A stretch of DNA of 64,000 nucleotides from Mauremys mutica (taxonomy: Eukaryota; Chordata; Testudines; Geoemydidae). Shown in pieces: positions 35,523 through 45,471 of this stretch. How positions within the stretch are numbered: the stretch's first letter is position 1; every line of letters begins with the position of its first letter. The DNA lies in contig NC_059082.1 in the NCBI RefSeq assembly GCF_020497125.1, positions 61,520,948 through 61,584,947 of the forward strand. Direction: 5' to 3'. The notes under the pieces were generated by a model, which was not told where the DNA came from, searched no databases, and worked only from the letters and a program-made list of their open reading frames with translations. The position numbers were made by a program, and so were the translations under genes.

Positions 35523-35684
35523 TATTTATACCTGCCTCTGGAAATTTCCACTACATGCATCCGACGAAGTGGGTATTCACCCATGAAAGCTTATGCTCCA
35601 ATACGTCTGTAAGTCTATAAAGTGCCACATGACTCTTTGTCGCTTTTTACAGATCCAGACTAACACGGCTACCCCTCTGAAACT
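35523..35684 (+). mobile_element. Penelope-like 3' end fragment, copy 3
   Basis: TACCTGCCTCTGGAAATTTC, then the CGAAGTGGGTATTCACCC block, AGTGCCACATGACTC and CAGATCCAGACTAACACGGC. This is the same 3' region as the other two PLEs but on the plus strand, and it is only the terminal part of about 160 bp. Confidence 0.8.
35551..35612 (+). ncRNA. hammerhead-like motif in PLE 3' fragment
   Basis: CCGACGA (35561-35567, core would be CTGANGA), a GTGGGT/ACCCAT stem, GAAA (35585-35588), GC-TTAT-GC and TC at the cleavage-site position. One core base is changed. Helix I pairing is not evident. Confidence 0.4.
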
Positions 35685-36043
35685 AGACCCAGCAATCCAA
35701 AATAATAACATCTGGACAAAACACTTTCAAGACTTCCACAAATGAACCTTTTACTTCTCCTATAAACCTAATTTATCATAGGGAAACACCCTCCCACCCA
35801 CAAAATTACACTTGAAAACATCTCTCTCGTGTGGCCCTCAAATCACTCATTTTAGTTAAAAGTTATCTATACATCCCACAAAAATGTGGTGTCCCCTCCC
35901 TTTCAATGTTGAAAGTTGTTTACATCAAAAATAAAAGATTGTGAAACTGAGGTCAGAGAAAGATTATTTATACCGAAGGAAGGAATCTCACAGCATTTTA
36001 AGTTTCCTGCATGAATAATGTTTCTCTCTCATTTTGAGACTCT

Positions 36044-36335
36044 GGGCTGGTCTACCCTCGGGGTGGGGGTAATCGATGTAAGATACCCAACTTCAGCTAT
36101 GTGAATAGCATAGCTGAAGTATCTTAGATCGATTTACCTCGGGTCCTCACGGCATGGGATCGATGTCCGCGGTTCCCCGTGTCGACTCCGCTACTGCTGC
36201 TCGCTCCGGTGGAGTTCCGTAGTTGACGGGAGCGCGTTCGGGGATCGATATATCGCGACTAGATGAGATGTGATATATCGATCCCCGAAAAATCGATCGC
36301 TACCCGCTGATACGGCGGGTAGTCTGGACGTACTC
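36044..36335. mobile_element. Harbinger-type MITE with ATCGAT motifs
   Basis: Starts GGGCTGGTCTACC and has the same palindrome order as the MITE at 18113-18401: CTTCAGCTA/TAGCTGAAG, a GTCGACTCCGC core, then GGGGATCGATATATCGCG facing GATATATCGATCCCC. TCT lies on both sides (36041-36043 and 36336-36338). Where the other MITE has TTCGAA this one has ATCGAT (six sites). It is 292 bp and non-coding. Confidence 0.8.
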
Positions 36336-36444
36336 TCTGTCAAATATTTGGGGCTTGGAGAGTTGAAAGAGGTTCTTCTAGTATCTATCTATGTTAGGTA
36401 CTAATATGGCCCCGGTCACCGTGATGTCTGAGTGCAGATATGTA

Positions 36445-36620
36445 TTTATCCTCACAGCACCCCTCTGAAACAGGGAAGTACTATTGTCACATTTTACAGA
36501 TAAGGGAAGTGGGGAAGAGAAACTAACTGGTCACACAGGAAGTCTGTGGTGAAACAGGGGATTAAACCCAGGTCTCCCAAGTCCCAGACTAGTGCCCTAA
36601 CCACTAGACAATCCTTCCAC
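36445..36620 (-). repeat. MIR-type SINE fragment
   Basis: ACATTTTACAGATAAGGGAA, GGTCACACAGGAAGT, GGATTAAACCCAGGTCTCC and CTAACCACTAGACAAT match MIR read from its 3' side. Confidence 0.75.
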
Positions 36621-37848
36621 TTTAATTTCCTGAAAATGTCATTAGAAGCTACCACTCCCTCTGACCCCCCATGATAGCCCAGAAACCTATGGAAAATCTT
36701 CAGAAACCCACATTCAGAAAAATCATGTGGCCTAGATAATGTATCAAATAGAAGACAGAAACACAGGAGTGCGTATAGTGAGGATTTGACCCAAAGGTTG
36801 TGAAAAACAGAGGAGAACAGAAGTAGCTAGTGAATCAAATTACAGCACACTGAAAAGATCAAAATAGTGCAGTTAAGTACCATCATCCGTATCTATGAAA
36901 GGCATTACAATTTTCACACTTTGGAGAAAGAGATTGCAAATGAGAATGTAAAATAGTCAACATGAATCCATCCTTGTGACAATGAGGATAGGAAATGGTC
37001 CTGCTTCACTCATTCATGTTACAATTTCATGTTATAATCTTGTCCATCTTGGATGCCAGGCCAGAATACTTACTGGACAAAAAGCATTCTTCTCCAAGCA
37101 CAGCCCTCCCATCCCCTTTTGCAGCATTTCACTTTTTAAGGGAGTTTTATTCATAACTTCAGACATCATCTGAATATGCTCTTTGTTTTCAGTTATACTA
37201 TACTATGCATAATATTTCTGGTTTTAATTCTTTCAAGCTTCTGAAACAAAAGTGACATAAAAGATGATGGTCACTGAGGAATAGGAACAGTACCTTCCCT
37301 CTGGGTGTATAAATTTGTCTTACTGAAATGCATGATGCTGCTTTTAATTAGCAAAATTCATGTAAGTTATTTTAAAAGATGGTGTTTTTATTCAAAGACC
37401 ACATAGCTGAAACAAATCTGAAACAACAAATCTGAAATTGGAAAGCGGGAGAATTCCTTTTCAAGTTCAAAGCAACCTTCTAATGGGGCCCTGGTTAAAC
37501 GGTAACTTTGGAGCAGCTACCATTGCACCATAAGCCACAGCACTTACAGATCTGGTAAGAGAACCCTCAGTCCTTCAGCTCCAAAAGAAAACAAAAAGCC
37601 ACCCCCATTTCCTCCCTCATTGCCACGTGAGTTAAAGGTATCTAATAGTGGTTACCTATGGAAAGACCATTGTGTATGCCATAAGCTGCAACCAGTCAAC
37701 AGAGGGCAGCATACTCAAACGCAGGCCCAAATTTTCAAGAGAGGCCATTAGTTTTAGAGTGCCTCACTTGGCACATGAATTATATGTTGAGTTAAACAGG
37801 TATAATTTTATAGATAGTCTGCATCCAGGTCTTTTTCCTCATCTCATA
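36621..37848. other. no gene seen
   Basis: AT-rich non-coding DNA. The frames 36976-37173 and 37648-37896 have no domain. Confidence 0.4.
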
Positions 37849-39003
37849 AAGTTAAACTTGCTCCCTGGCAAGGAAGTTAAACTAACTGGTCTGTAGTTTC
37901 CTGGGTTGCTTTTATTTCCCTTTTTATAGATGGGCACTATATTTGCCCTTTTCCAGTCTTCTGGAATCTCTCCTGTCTCCCATGATTTTCCAAAGATAAT
38001 AGCTAGAGGCTCAGATACCTCCTCTATTAGCTCCTTGAGTATTCTAGGATGCATTTCATCAGGCCCAGGTGACTTGCAGGCATCTAACTTTTCTAAGTGA
38101 TTTTTAACTTGTTCTTTTTTTATTTTCTCTTCTAAACCTACCCACTTCCCATTAGCATTCACTATGTTAGGCATTCCTTCAGATTTCTCAGTGAAGACTG
38201 AAACAAAGAAGTCATTAAGCATCTCTGCCATTTCCAAGTTTCCTGTTACTGTTTCTCCCTCTTCACTGAGCAGTGGGCCTACCCTCTCCTTGGTCTTCCT
38301 CTTGCTTCTAATGTATTGATAAAAAGTCTTGCTTTTCTCTATTCCTGTAGCTAGTTTGAGCTCATTTTGTGCCTTTGCCTTTCTAATCTTGCCCCTGCAT
38401 TCCTGTGTTTGTCTATAATCATCCTTAGTAATTTGTCCTAGTTTCCATTTTTATGAGACTCCTTTTTATTTTTTAGATCATGCAAGATCTCGTGGTTAAG
38501 CCAAGGTGGTCTTTTGCCACATTTTCTATCCTCCCTACCCAGTGGAATAGCTTGCTTTTGGGCCCTTAATAGTGTCCCTTTGAAAAACTGCCAACTCTCC
38601 TCAGTTGTTCTTCCCCTCAGTCTTGTTTCCCATGGGACCTTACCTATCAGCTCTCTGAGCTTACCAAAATCCGCCTTCTTGAAATCCATTGTCTCTATTT
38701 TGCTGTACTCCCTTCTACCCTTCCTTAGAATCGTGAACTCTATGATTTCATGATCACTTTCACCCAAGCTGCCTTCCACTTTCAAATTCTCAGCGAGTTC
38801 CTCCCTATTTGTTAAAATCAAATCTAGAACAGCTTCCCTCCAGTAGCTTTTTCAGCCTTCTGAAATAAAAAGTTGTCTGCAATGCAGTCCAAGAACTTAT
38901 TGGATAGTCGGTGCCCCGCTGTGTTATTTTCCCAACATATATCTGGATAGTTGAAGTCACCCATCACCACCAAATCATTGGCTTTGGATGATTTTGTTAG
39001 TTG
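37849..39003 (-). mobile_element. CR1 LINE internal fragment
   Basis: The minus strand runs from the end of the endonuclease domain (39003, [16 protein letters not shown]) through the linker to the start of the reverse transcriptase (37860). Neither true terminus is present, so both ends are truncated or deleted. Confidence 0.85.
37857..38990 (-). pseudogene. CR1 ORF2 endonuclease/RT junction remnant
   Basis: On the minus strand: [16 protein letters not shown] and [14 protein letters not shown] (endonuclease), then [20 protein letters not shown] with the SDH catalytic motif (38821-38438), [17 protein letters not shown] and [16 protein letters not shown]. After a break, [39 protein letters not shown] and [19 protein letters not shown] (38237-37857), which is the RT N-terminal region. 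CR1 uses this enzyme for target-primed reverse transcription. Stops and frameshifts near 38440-38240 and 38825 kill it, but long parts remain readable, so it is a fairly young copy. Confidence 0.88.
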
Positions 39004-39158
39004 TTTAAAAAAAGCCTAATCTAAGCTAGATTTCCCACTGGGTCCAAGGCAAGCAGAAATAGATAAAAATTTAGCTGGAACTATACTATATATGTACATA
39101 TATACAAGCAATGAAGACATAATCATCAACACTGATATTAGTTAAGTATCAAGTATGA

Positions 39159-39265
39159 GGGCTGTCTACACAGGGACTTAGGTTGGCTTAATTATGTTGC
39201 TCCGGGGTGTGGATTTTTCACATCCCTGAGAGATGTAGCTGGGTCAGCTTTGAAGTGTAGACCAG
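39159..39265. mobile_element. short MITE
   Basis: GGGCTGTCTACACAGGG at the left and GTGTAGACCAGG at the right are inverted. An internal hairpin pairs GGGGTGTGGATTTTTCAC with ACATCCCTGAG-type sequence. It resembles the split MITE at 61803-62036. Edges are approximate. Confidence 0.6.
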
Positions 39266-39527
39266 GATCAGGTCTCAAAATCATTAAAAATTTCATGGCA
39301 ATTTTTGTGGGAATTTGAGTACTAATTATGATGTCCTGATCACATCCCCAGCTGGGCAGTTACATTCCCTTGAAAGTGTTACTCAGATAAGTATTTTTTC
39401 ACTTTGTTCTGACCTGTTTTGCAGTATTGCTAAGTGCTGCTACTTCTTTTCACCTCACATATGGCTGTTCTGATGCTGGGTGATGTGATCCCTATACTTG
39501 CAGAGACATTTGCACAAAGGACTACAT

Positions 39528-39848
39528 CAGTGGTCCCCAACGCGGTGCCTGCGGGTGCCATGGTGCCCGCCAGGGCATTTATGTGCGCCCGCCTAGTGCC
39601 CAGCAGGGGAGAGAAGCTGTGGCCCTGCGCCTGCCAGGGACAGAGTGCTGCGGGCTCCAGTGTTCTCTGTCCTCAGGGCTTCTCTCCAGCTTCTCTCTGG
39701 ATTCATATATTAAGTAATATTTAATATGATGTTTTTCGTATTATTTAATGTACAAATACAAAATAAGCCTTGAAAAATTGTTGGCGCACGCCACACTCTT
39801 CTGAAAACATGAATGTGCTACTGGCCACAAAAAGGTTGGGGACCACTG
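39528..39848. mobile_element. hAT non-autonomous element
   Basis: CAGTGGTCCCCAAC and its inverted partner GTTGGGGACCACTG form the ends. Flanking octamers are GACTACAT (39520-39527) and GACTACGT (39849-39856), 7 of 8 identical and of the nnnTAnnn form. The frame 39434-39724 is a chance frame. Confidence 0.9.
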
Positions 39849-39856
39849 GACTACGT

Positions 39857-40668
39857 CCAATAGGCCATCCCCTCTCATAGTGAGCACTCTGGAACTATGT
39901 GTGAGCTTGTGGAATTCCCACCCAATACCAGATAAGAAGCTACACACTTAGAGTGAAAACATTTCCTTTAACAAAGAAAATTCCAAGACAGCACTACATG
40001 AATCCCAGGCTATGCTGCTCCCAGGATTCCTTCCCAAAGGACCATCTGTTCCAGACACTAGGAGTTCTTTTACCCAATGGACAACTCCCACCTCCCTTAT
40101 ACTAGAAGAGAGGTGTCTAATAAGCCACATGAACCCCAAATGATTCAGCAGTCATTAACCTGCAACTCCCTGTGGGATTCTAGTACCTGCTAAAGGATGG
40201 GTGGGTAACAGGGAAAGCTTGCTACCCTGATATTGTACATCCAGGATTTCCAGCACCATTTTAATTCAACCACTTTGGCAGTCTCTCTAGGAGCCACTTT
40301 GCTTAAGACCATTTCACTGTAGGTTGTAAATCAGTGAGTACAACTCTTTGGAATCTTTGTATGAAAAGGTCTATATAAATGTAACTCATCATAATTTATT
40401 CCTGACAATCTTGAAAAGAGTGAGTGAATGTCCTGCATTGCGTTCCATTATAGAACATGTAATGTAAATAGCTGTGGGCTGGTATCCAGAGGTTTTGGCC
40501 AAGTACATCTTGTATTTCATACCTAGGCTGGCAGACTGCAGTTTTTACAATCATACTGAGAAATGGTACAAATCATAATGGACTAAACCCTCTACACAGG
40601 ATTCAACAGGCAAATAGGCAGCCCCCATTGGCACATGCAGCAATAATCAGGAACTAGCTGGGGCACTC
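39857..40668. other. no gene seen
   Basis: Non-coding. The short minus frames at 39741-40139 have no domain. Confidence 0.4.
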
Positions 40669-40671
40669 TAA

Positions 40672-40880
40672 GGCCTGGTCTACACTAGGACCTTAAATCG
40701 AATTTAGCAGCGTTAATTCGAACTAATCGCTCAACCGTCCACACCAGGAAGCCATTTAATTCGAACTAGGGGGCTCCTTAGTTCGAATTTGGTACTCCAC
40801 CCCGACAGGTGGAGTAACGCTAAATTCGCACTTGCTAGCTCGAATTAGGCTAGGTGTGGATGCAAATCGAACTTAGTAGC
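40672..40880. promoter_or_regulatory. left subterminal TCGAA array
   Basis: Within the first 210 bp TCGAA occurs six times (for example AAATCGAATTT, TAATTCGAACT twice, TAGTTCGAATT, CTCGAATTAG, AAATCGAACTT). Repeated subterminal motifs are where Harbinger Myb-like proteins and transposases bind in studied elements; the binding role here is inference. The region also leads into the first gene and should hold its promoter, though no clear TATA box is seen. Confidence 0.6.
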
Positions 40881-41061
40881 TCCGGGAGTTATCCCACACT
40901 GCACCACTCTGTTGACGCTCTGGACAGCAGTCCGAGCTTGGATTCTCTGGCCAGCCACACAGGAAATGACCCGCGAAAATTTGAATTCATTTTCCTGTCT
41001 GGGCACTTTGAATCTGACGTCCTGGTTGGACATTGGGGCGAGCTCCGCAGCACCTGCAACG

Positions 41062-42962
41062 ATGCAGAGCTCTCCAGCAGAGGAGTCCGGCCAATCCAAG
41101 AATAGAAAGAGGTCCCCAGCATGGACTGACCGGGAAGTCATGGATCTGATCGGTGTGTGGGGCGAGGAGTCTGTGCTGTCGGAGCTGCGCTCCAGCAACC
41201 GGAATGCAAAGACCTTCGAGAAGGTCTCCAAAGCAATGATAGAGAAAGGATACAGCTGGGATGCAATGCAGTGCCGCGTGAAAATCAAGGACCTGAGACA
41301 AGGCTACCAAAAAGTCAGAGCGGCAAACGGACGCTCCGGAGCCCAGCCCCAGACATGCCGCTTCTACGAGGCACTGCATGCCATTCTAGGTGGGTCTGCC
41401 ACCACTGCCCCACCAGTGACCGTGGACTCAGTGGATGGCATAGTGAACCTGGACAGTTCCTCCTCGATGTTCGCCGATGTGGAAGATGAGGAAGGGTCTG
41501 TGGAGGACGGCGCAGGCGACAGCGAACACAAAACCGCTTTCCCTGACAGCCAGGATCTCTTCATCACCCTCACAGAGATCCCCTACCAACCCTCCCCGGC
41601 CGTTAACCCGGACTCTGAATCAGGGGAAGGATCAGGCGGTAAGTGCTAGAAACATGTAAACATTTCTTTTTTATAAAACAGGTATAAAAAATAGAAATAC
41701 TATATATAAAATTTTCAATGAAAAACTATATGAAAAGTAGGTCCACACATATAGGGATTGAACAATAATCCTCCAGGGACAATTCAAGAAAGGTCTCATT
41801 TAGGTCCTCAAAAAGCCTCCGCAGGAGGTTCCTGGGGAGAGGTGCCTTGTTGGGTGCTCCGTGGAAGCACACTCTTCCGCGCCAGGACATCCTTATGTAG
41901 ATGGGAATCATCGCCTCTACAAGCATGGCCGCATATGGTCCTGGTCTCTGCAGGGCTTCCCTTAGCATCCGCTCTTTGTGACTCCGAGGGACCCGCATCA
42001 GGGTGATCTCGTTCATGAAATGCTGCATCTAATTAGGGCAATTAGTGTATTGTTACTGTTGTGAATGGTTGACTTTTACTTTGCATAACAATGACCCTCG
42101 CTTAACAGCCACGTGTTGTAGGCCACATAGGAAAAGCATACATTGATCTTTCCCGTGCACTGGCGGGAGTGGCTGGAAAAGGGTCAGAGTATATGATTTC
42201 CAGATTGCCTTTAGCGGGAGGGCACAGCTATCCATTAACTGATAAGCAGAATGTACTGTAAGGCTTACCAGGACTGTCTGCTAGACGGATTCAGCTGTCT
42301 CTCCCCACTTGTCCGCTCTCCTGTGCAATGCCGCAGCCAATGAGAGCGTATTCCGAAATCTCGAACTTGTCCCAAGATCTCGTGAGACTTGTTGCCCTGT
42401 ATGGTCTTGTTCAGAGAAACTGACTAGACTGTGTTCACTGTTCGCAAACATGTATCTGTTCAAGGAAATCAGTTACTTTTCCCATCACACAGCTTCGGCT
42501 CTTTCCCGGACTGCCCCGGCATCCCCCTCGCAGAGGCTGGCGCAGATTAGGCGGCGAAAGAAAAAGACTAGGGACGAGATGTTCGCGGAACTAATGGCTT
42601 CCTCCAGAGCCGAGGCGGCAGAGCAGACACAGTGGAGGGAGACCCTATGTCAACAGCATCGCACACACATCGAACGGGAGGATAGGTGGCGGCAGGAAGA
42701 CCAGCAGGCGACTCAAACGCTGCTTGGGCTAATGAGGGAGCAAACGGACACGCTCCGGCGCCTTGTTGATGTTCTGCAGGACCGCAGGCAGGAGGACAGA
42801 GCCCCCCTGCAGTGTATCTGCAACCGCCCTCCCCCGCCAAGAAGTCCTGCCCCCCCTCACCCAAAAGTACAAGACGGAGGGGCGGTAGGGGCCGTGAGAA
42901 CTGTCACTGAACCAGAACAGAGCGACCATGTACCCCGCACTTCTCACGTTAGAAATTTGTAG
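41062..42962 (+). CDS. Harbinger Myb/SANT-like DNA-binding protein (two exons)
   Basis: Proposed exons are 41062-41638 and 42493-42962. The donor is GTAAGT at 41639; the acceptor is a pyrimidine-rich tract ending CACACAG at 42492. Splicing in phase 1 joins the two open frames without a shift and gives 348 residues. Residues about 17-111 form a trihelix Myb/SANT-like domain (AWTDREVMDLIGVWGEE with W21 and W33, W66 in the third helix, CRVKIKDLRQGYQK, TCRFYEALHAILGG). An acidic stretch follows, then in exon 2 a basic patch (RRRKKKTRDEMF) and a long charged coiled coil (about 215-300). In the superfamily this partner binds transposon ends and helps bring the transposase to DNA. The start at 41062 is preferred because MQSSPAEESG fits the family; the frame is open from 40912. 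The intron is inferred, not proven. Confidence 0.8.
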
Positions 42963-43029
42963 AAGTGCTTCCCTTATAGGCTCAGCCAGTCCCAAATCCA
43001 AGTTTCATCCCCCCACTGTTTATTAGATT

Positions 43030-43035
43030 AATAAA
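43030..43035 (+). promoter_or_regulatory. polyadenylation signal of the Myb/SANT-like gene
   Basis: AATAAA 68 bp after the stop codon, followed by a GT-rich stretch (GATGTTTGCTGTTAATC). Confidence 0.65.
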
Positions 43036-43675
43036 AGATGTTTGCTGTTAATCACTGTTTCGGTCATGTCTTTCCTGTCAGAGGATTTTTCGGTGTATGG
43101 GGTGGACAGGGGTTTCATACTTGCACAGTATAGCCTACAGTACCAGGGTACAGAATTGGGGAAAGGATCAACTGCAGGGCACACACACACTGCAGTCAGT
43201 AGGCACCAGGGTCATTCTGTGTTGTGTATGCTGCCCCTGGTCATTCCGTAATGTGTATGCTTGTCCAGGGTCCTAGCGCCTGCCACGCCATTAATGTAAA
43301 GGCAGGCTGCCCTTTCCATGCACTTCCAACGGATCAACGAGCCTATCCGCTGCCCTGAGCCCCAACAAGAGCCCTCATCCACGGACAGATACTCACCCTT
43401 CTCCCACACCCATCACCCCTTCCTACGCACAAACCCGCAGCCCACTGCCGTCATCCAAACCCCTATGCAAAGAAGGCACCACTCGCCCCTTCCTGCAAAC
43501 CCTCCCCTTCATACAGAACCACTTTCAGCCGTCCCCCACCCCAGCGACCTATGTAGGAGCAGGAGGATGTCAGTCCTCTATGGAGGAAGCGGTCTGTACG
43601 TCAGTGCACACCGTGCCCAGCACAGTATGCGTCCTTGTTTCAACACCAGAACAGAAATGCAAAGTAAAACAAAGA

Positions 43676-43681
43676 TTTATT
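43676..43681 (-). promoter_or_regulatory. polyadenylation signal of the transposase gene
   Basis: TTTATT on the plus strand, AATAAA on the minus strand, about 145 bp downstream of the transposase stop. Confidence 0.65.
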
Positions 43682-43825
43682 AATAATGAGTGTAACAATT
43701 ACTTTGCTTTAAAACGTGCTTTGGAAGTGGGTGAAACTTGGAGAACGCGGCATGTAGCCGCAGATCGAAATCGACACAAACAGACACAGGCCCAGGGTCA
43801 GTTTCTCTTGAAAGCAAGTGGAGAG

Positions 43826-45097
43826 TCATAGGTTACCCTGCTCTCCGAGGAAACTTGCTTTCAAAGCCTCCCGGATACACAGCGCTTCCCGCTGGGATAT
43901 TCTCTCGGCACGGGTGTCTGGCTGAGCGTAAACTGCAGCAAGGCGATTTGCCTCAACCTCCCATCCGGACAAAAAGGTCTCGCCCTTGCTCTCACACAGA
44001 TTGTGCAGCACACAGCAAGCAGCAATAACTACTGGGATATTCTTTTCGCTGATGTCCGAGCGAGTCAGTAAGCTCCTCCATCTCCCCTTGAGACGTCCGA
44101 AAGCACACTCCACCACCATTCTGCACTTGCTCAGCCGGTAGTTGAAGAGTTCCTTCTCTCTGTCAAAGGCGCCTGTATAGGGCTTCATGAGCCAGGGCAT
44201 TAGCGGGTAGGCTGGGTCCCCGAGGATCACTGTAGGCATCTGCACATCCCCAACCGCTATTTTGTGGTCCGGGAAGAAAGTACCTGCCTGGAGGAGTTTA
44301 AAGAGACCAGAGTTCCTGAACACACGCGCGTCATGAACCTTGCCCGCCCACCCGACGTTGATGTTGGTAAAACGTCCCCTATGGTCCACCAGTCCTTGCA
44401 GCACCATGGAAAAGTAGCCCTTTCGGTTAATGTACTCGCTGGCCTGGTGGGCTGGTGCCAGGATAGGGATGTGAGTCCCATCTATAGCCCCACCGCAGTT
44501 TGGGAATCCCATCGCGGCGAAGCCGTCTATGATGACCTGAACGTTTCCCAGGTTCACTACCTTTGAGAGCAGTTGCTCAACGATTGCGTGGGCTACTTGA
44601 ATCACAGCAACCCCCACGGTAGATTTGCCCACGCCAAACTGGTTCGCTACTGACCGGTAGCTGTCTGGCGTTGCAAGTTTCCAGAGGGCTATGGCCACTC
44701 GCTTCTGCACACTCAGGGCTGCTCGCATCCGGGTGTCCTGGCGCTTCAGGGCAGGGGCCAGCAAGTCACAGAGTTCAAGGAAAGTGCCCTTACGCATCCT
44801 GAAGTTTCGCAGCCACTGTGATTCGTCCCAGACCTGCAGCACTATGCGGTCCCACCAGTCCGTGCTTGTTTCCCGGGCCCAGAATCGCCGTTCCACACCA
44901 TGAACTTGACCCATTGCCACCATGATCTCCACGGCGCGGCGTACCCTGCTTTGTGAGAGGTCTGCGCCACTCTCCTCACCGCGCTGCCGGAGCCTCCTCG
45001 CCCGATTTCTCAGCAGCTGACTGTGGAAGAGGTGGACGATAAGGTGCGAGGAGTTGACAACGGCCATAAGTGCAGCGATGATCGCAGCGGGCTCCAT
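43826..45097 (-). CDS. PIF/Harbinger DDE transposase (HARBI1-like)
   Basis: A single uninterrupted frame. It is open from an upstream ATG at 45124 (432 codons); the start at 45097 (MEPAAIIAALM, 423 codons) is preferred as more family-like. Numbering from the upstream ATG: a helix-turn-helix region at about 152-180 (TPDSYRSVANQFGVGKSTVG), then the DDE nuclease with D215 (GGAIDGTHIPIL), D303 (ILGDPAYPLMPWL) and E339 (RMVVECAFGRLKGRW), that is 35 residues between the second D and E. VHDARVFRNSG and VIAACCVLHNLC are also conserved in HARBI1-type proteins. It cuts and rejoins DNA at the element ends in the nucleus, with the Myb/SANT-like partner encoded convergently. All expected catalytic residues are present. 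A host-domesticated HARBI1 gene is unlikely because it sits between intact terminal repeats. Confidence 0.93.
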   Translation of the reverse strand: MEPAAIIAALMAVVNSSHLIVHLFHSQLLRNRARRLRQRGEESGADLSQSRVRRAVEIMVAMGQVHGVERRFWARETSTDWWDRIVLQVWDESQWLRNFRMRKGTFLELCDLLAPALKRQDTRMRAALSVQKRVAIALWKLATPDSYRSVANQFGVGKSTVGVAVIQVAHAIVEQLLSKVVNLGNVQVIIDGFAAMGFPNCGGAIDGTHIPILAPAHQASEYINRKGYFSMVLQGLVDHRGRFTNINVGWAGKVHDARVFRNSGLFKLLQAGTFFPDHKIAVGDVQMPTVILGDPAYPLMPWLMKPYTGAFDREKELFNYRLSKCRMVVECAFGRLKGRWRSLLTRSDISEKNIPVVIAACCVLHNLCESKGETFLSGWEVEANRLAAVYAQPDTRAERISQREALCIREALKASFLGEQGNL

Positions 45098-45349
45098 GCT
45101 CGCAGTGCTGTGGGAAACTGACAAGACAAGGGCGCGAACAGATTTCCCGCCGGCGCTTTCAGGGAGGGAGGGCGGTTGTGAGTGACGGTTGAATGATGAC
45201 AGTTACCCAAAAGCACCCTCGACACATTTTTCCCCCAGCAGGCATTGCGAGCTCTACCCAGCATTCCAATGGGCAGCGGGGACTGCGGGAACTGTGGGAT
45301 AGGTTCCCACAGTGCCCCGCTTCCAAAGTCGACGCTGGCCCCGTTACTG

Positions 45350-45468
45350 TGGACTCAGAAATTCGAATTAGTGTATTTACTGTGGATACACAAATTCGAC
45401 TTCGTAAGGTCGAATCCACAAATTCGACTTAATTGGATTCGAAATAGTCTGGTAGTGTAGACAAGGCC
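45350..45468. promoter_or_regulatory. right subterminal TCGA array
   Basis: AAATTCGAATT, AAATTCGACTT (twice), AAGGTCGAATCC and GGATTCGAAAT lie in the last 110 bp, mirroring the left array. Same inferred role as at the left end. Confidence 0.6.
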
Positions 45469-45471
45469 TAA

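Larger units (their letters stand above)
40672..45468. mobile_element. complete autonomous-type PIF/Harbinger transposon
   Basis: The ends are GGCCTGGTCTACACTA and, inverted, GGCCTTGTCTACACTA. TAA is duplicated at 40669-40671 and 45469-45471, the three-base TWA duplication usual for PIF/Harbinger. The 4797-bp element carries two convergent genes: a Myb/SANT-like protein (plus, two exons) and a DDE transposase (minus), the standard pair for this superfamily. Each has its own polyadenylation signal in the 0.86-kb space between the genes. No nested insertion is visible. Both reading frames are open, so this copy could be recently active. Expression cannot be judged from sequence. Confidence 0.93.

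Noticed and set aside
40845..41379. Minus-strand frames of 147 and 130 codons opposite the SANT-like exon
   Set aside because: Shadows of the plus-strand coding sequence; no homology recognised.
43318..43683. 121-codon plus frame in the Harbinger spacer
   Set aside because: His/Pro-rich, between the two genes after the first polyadenylation signal, no domain.
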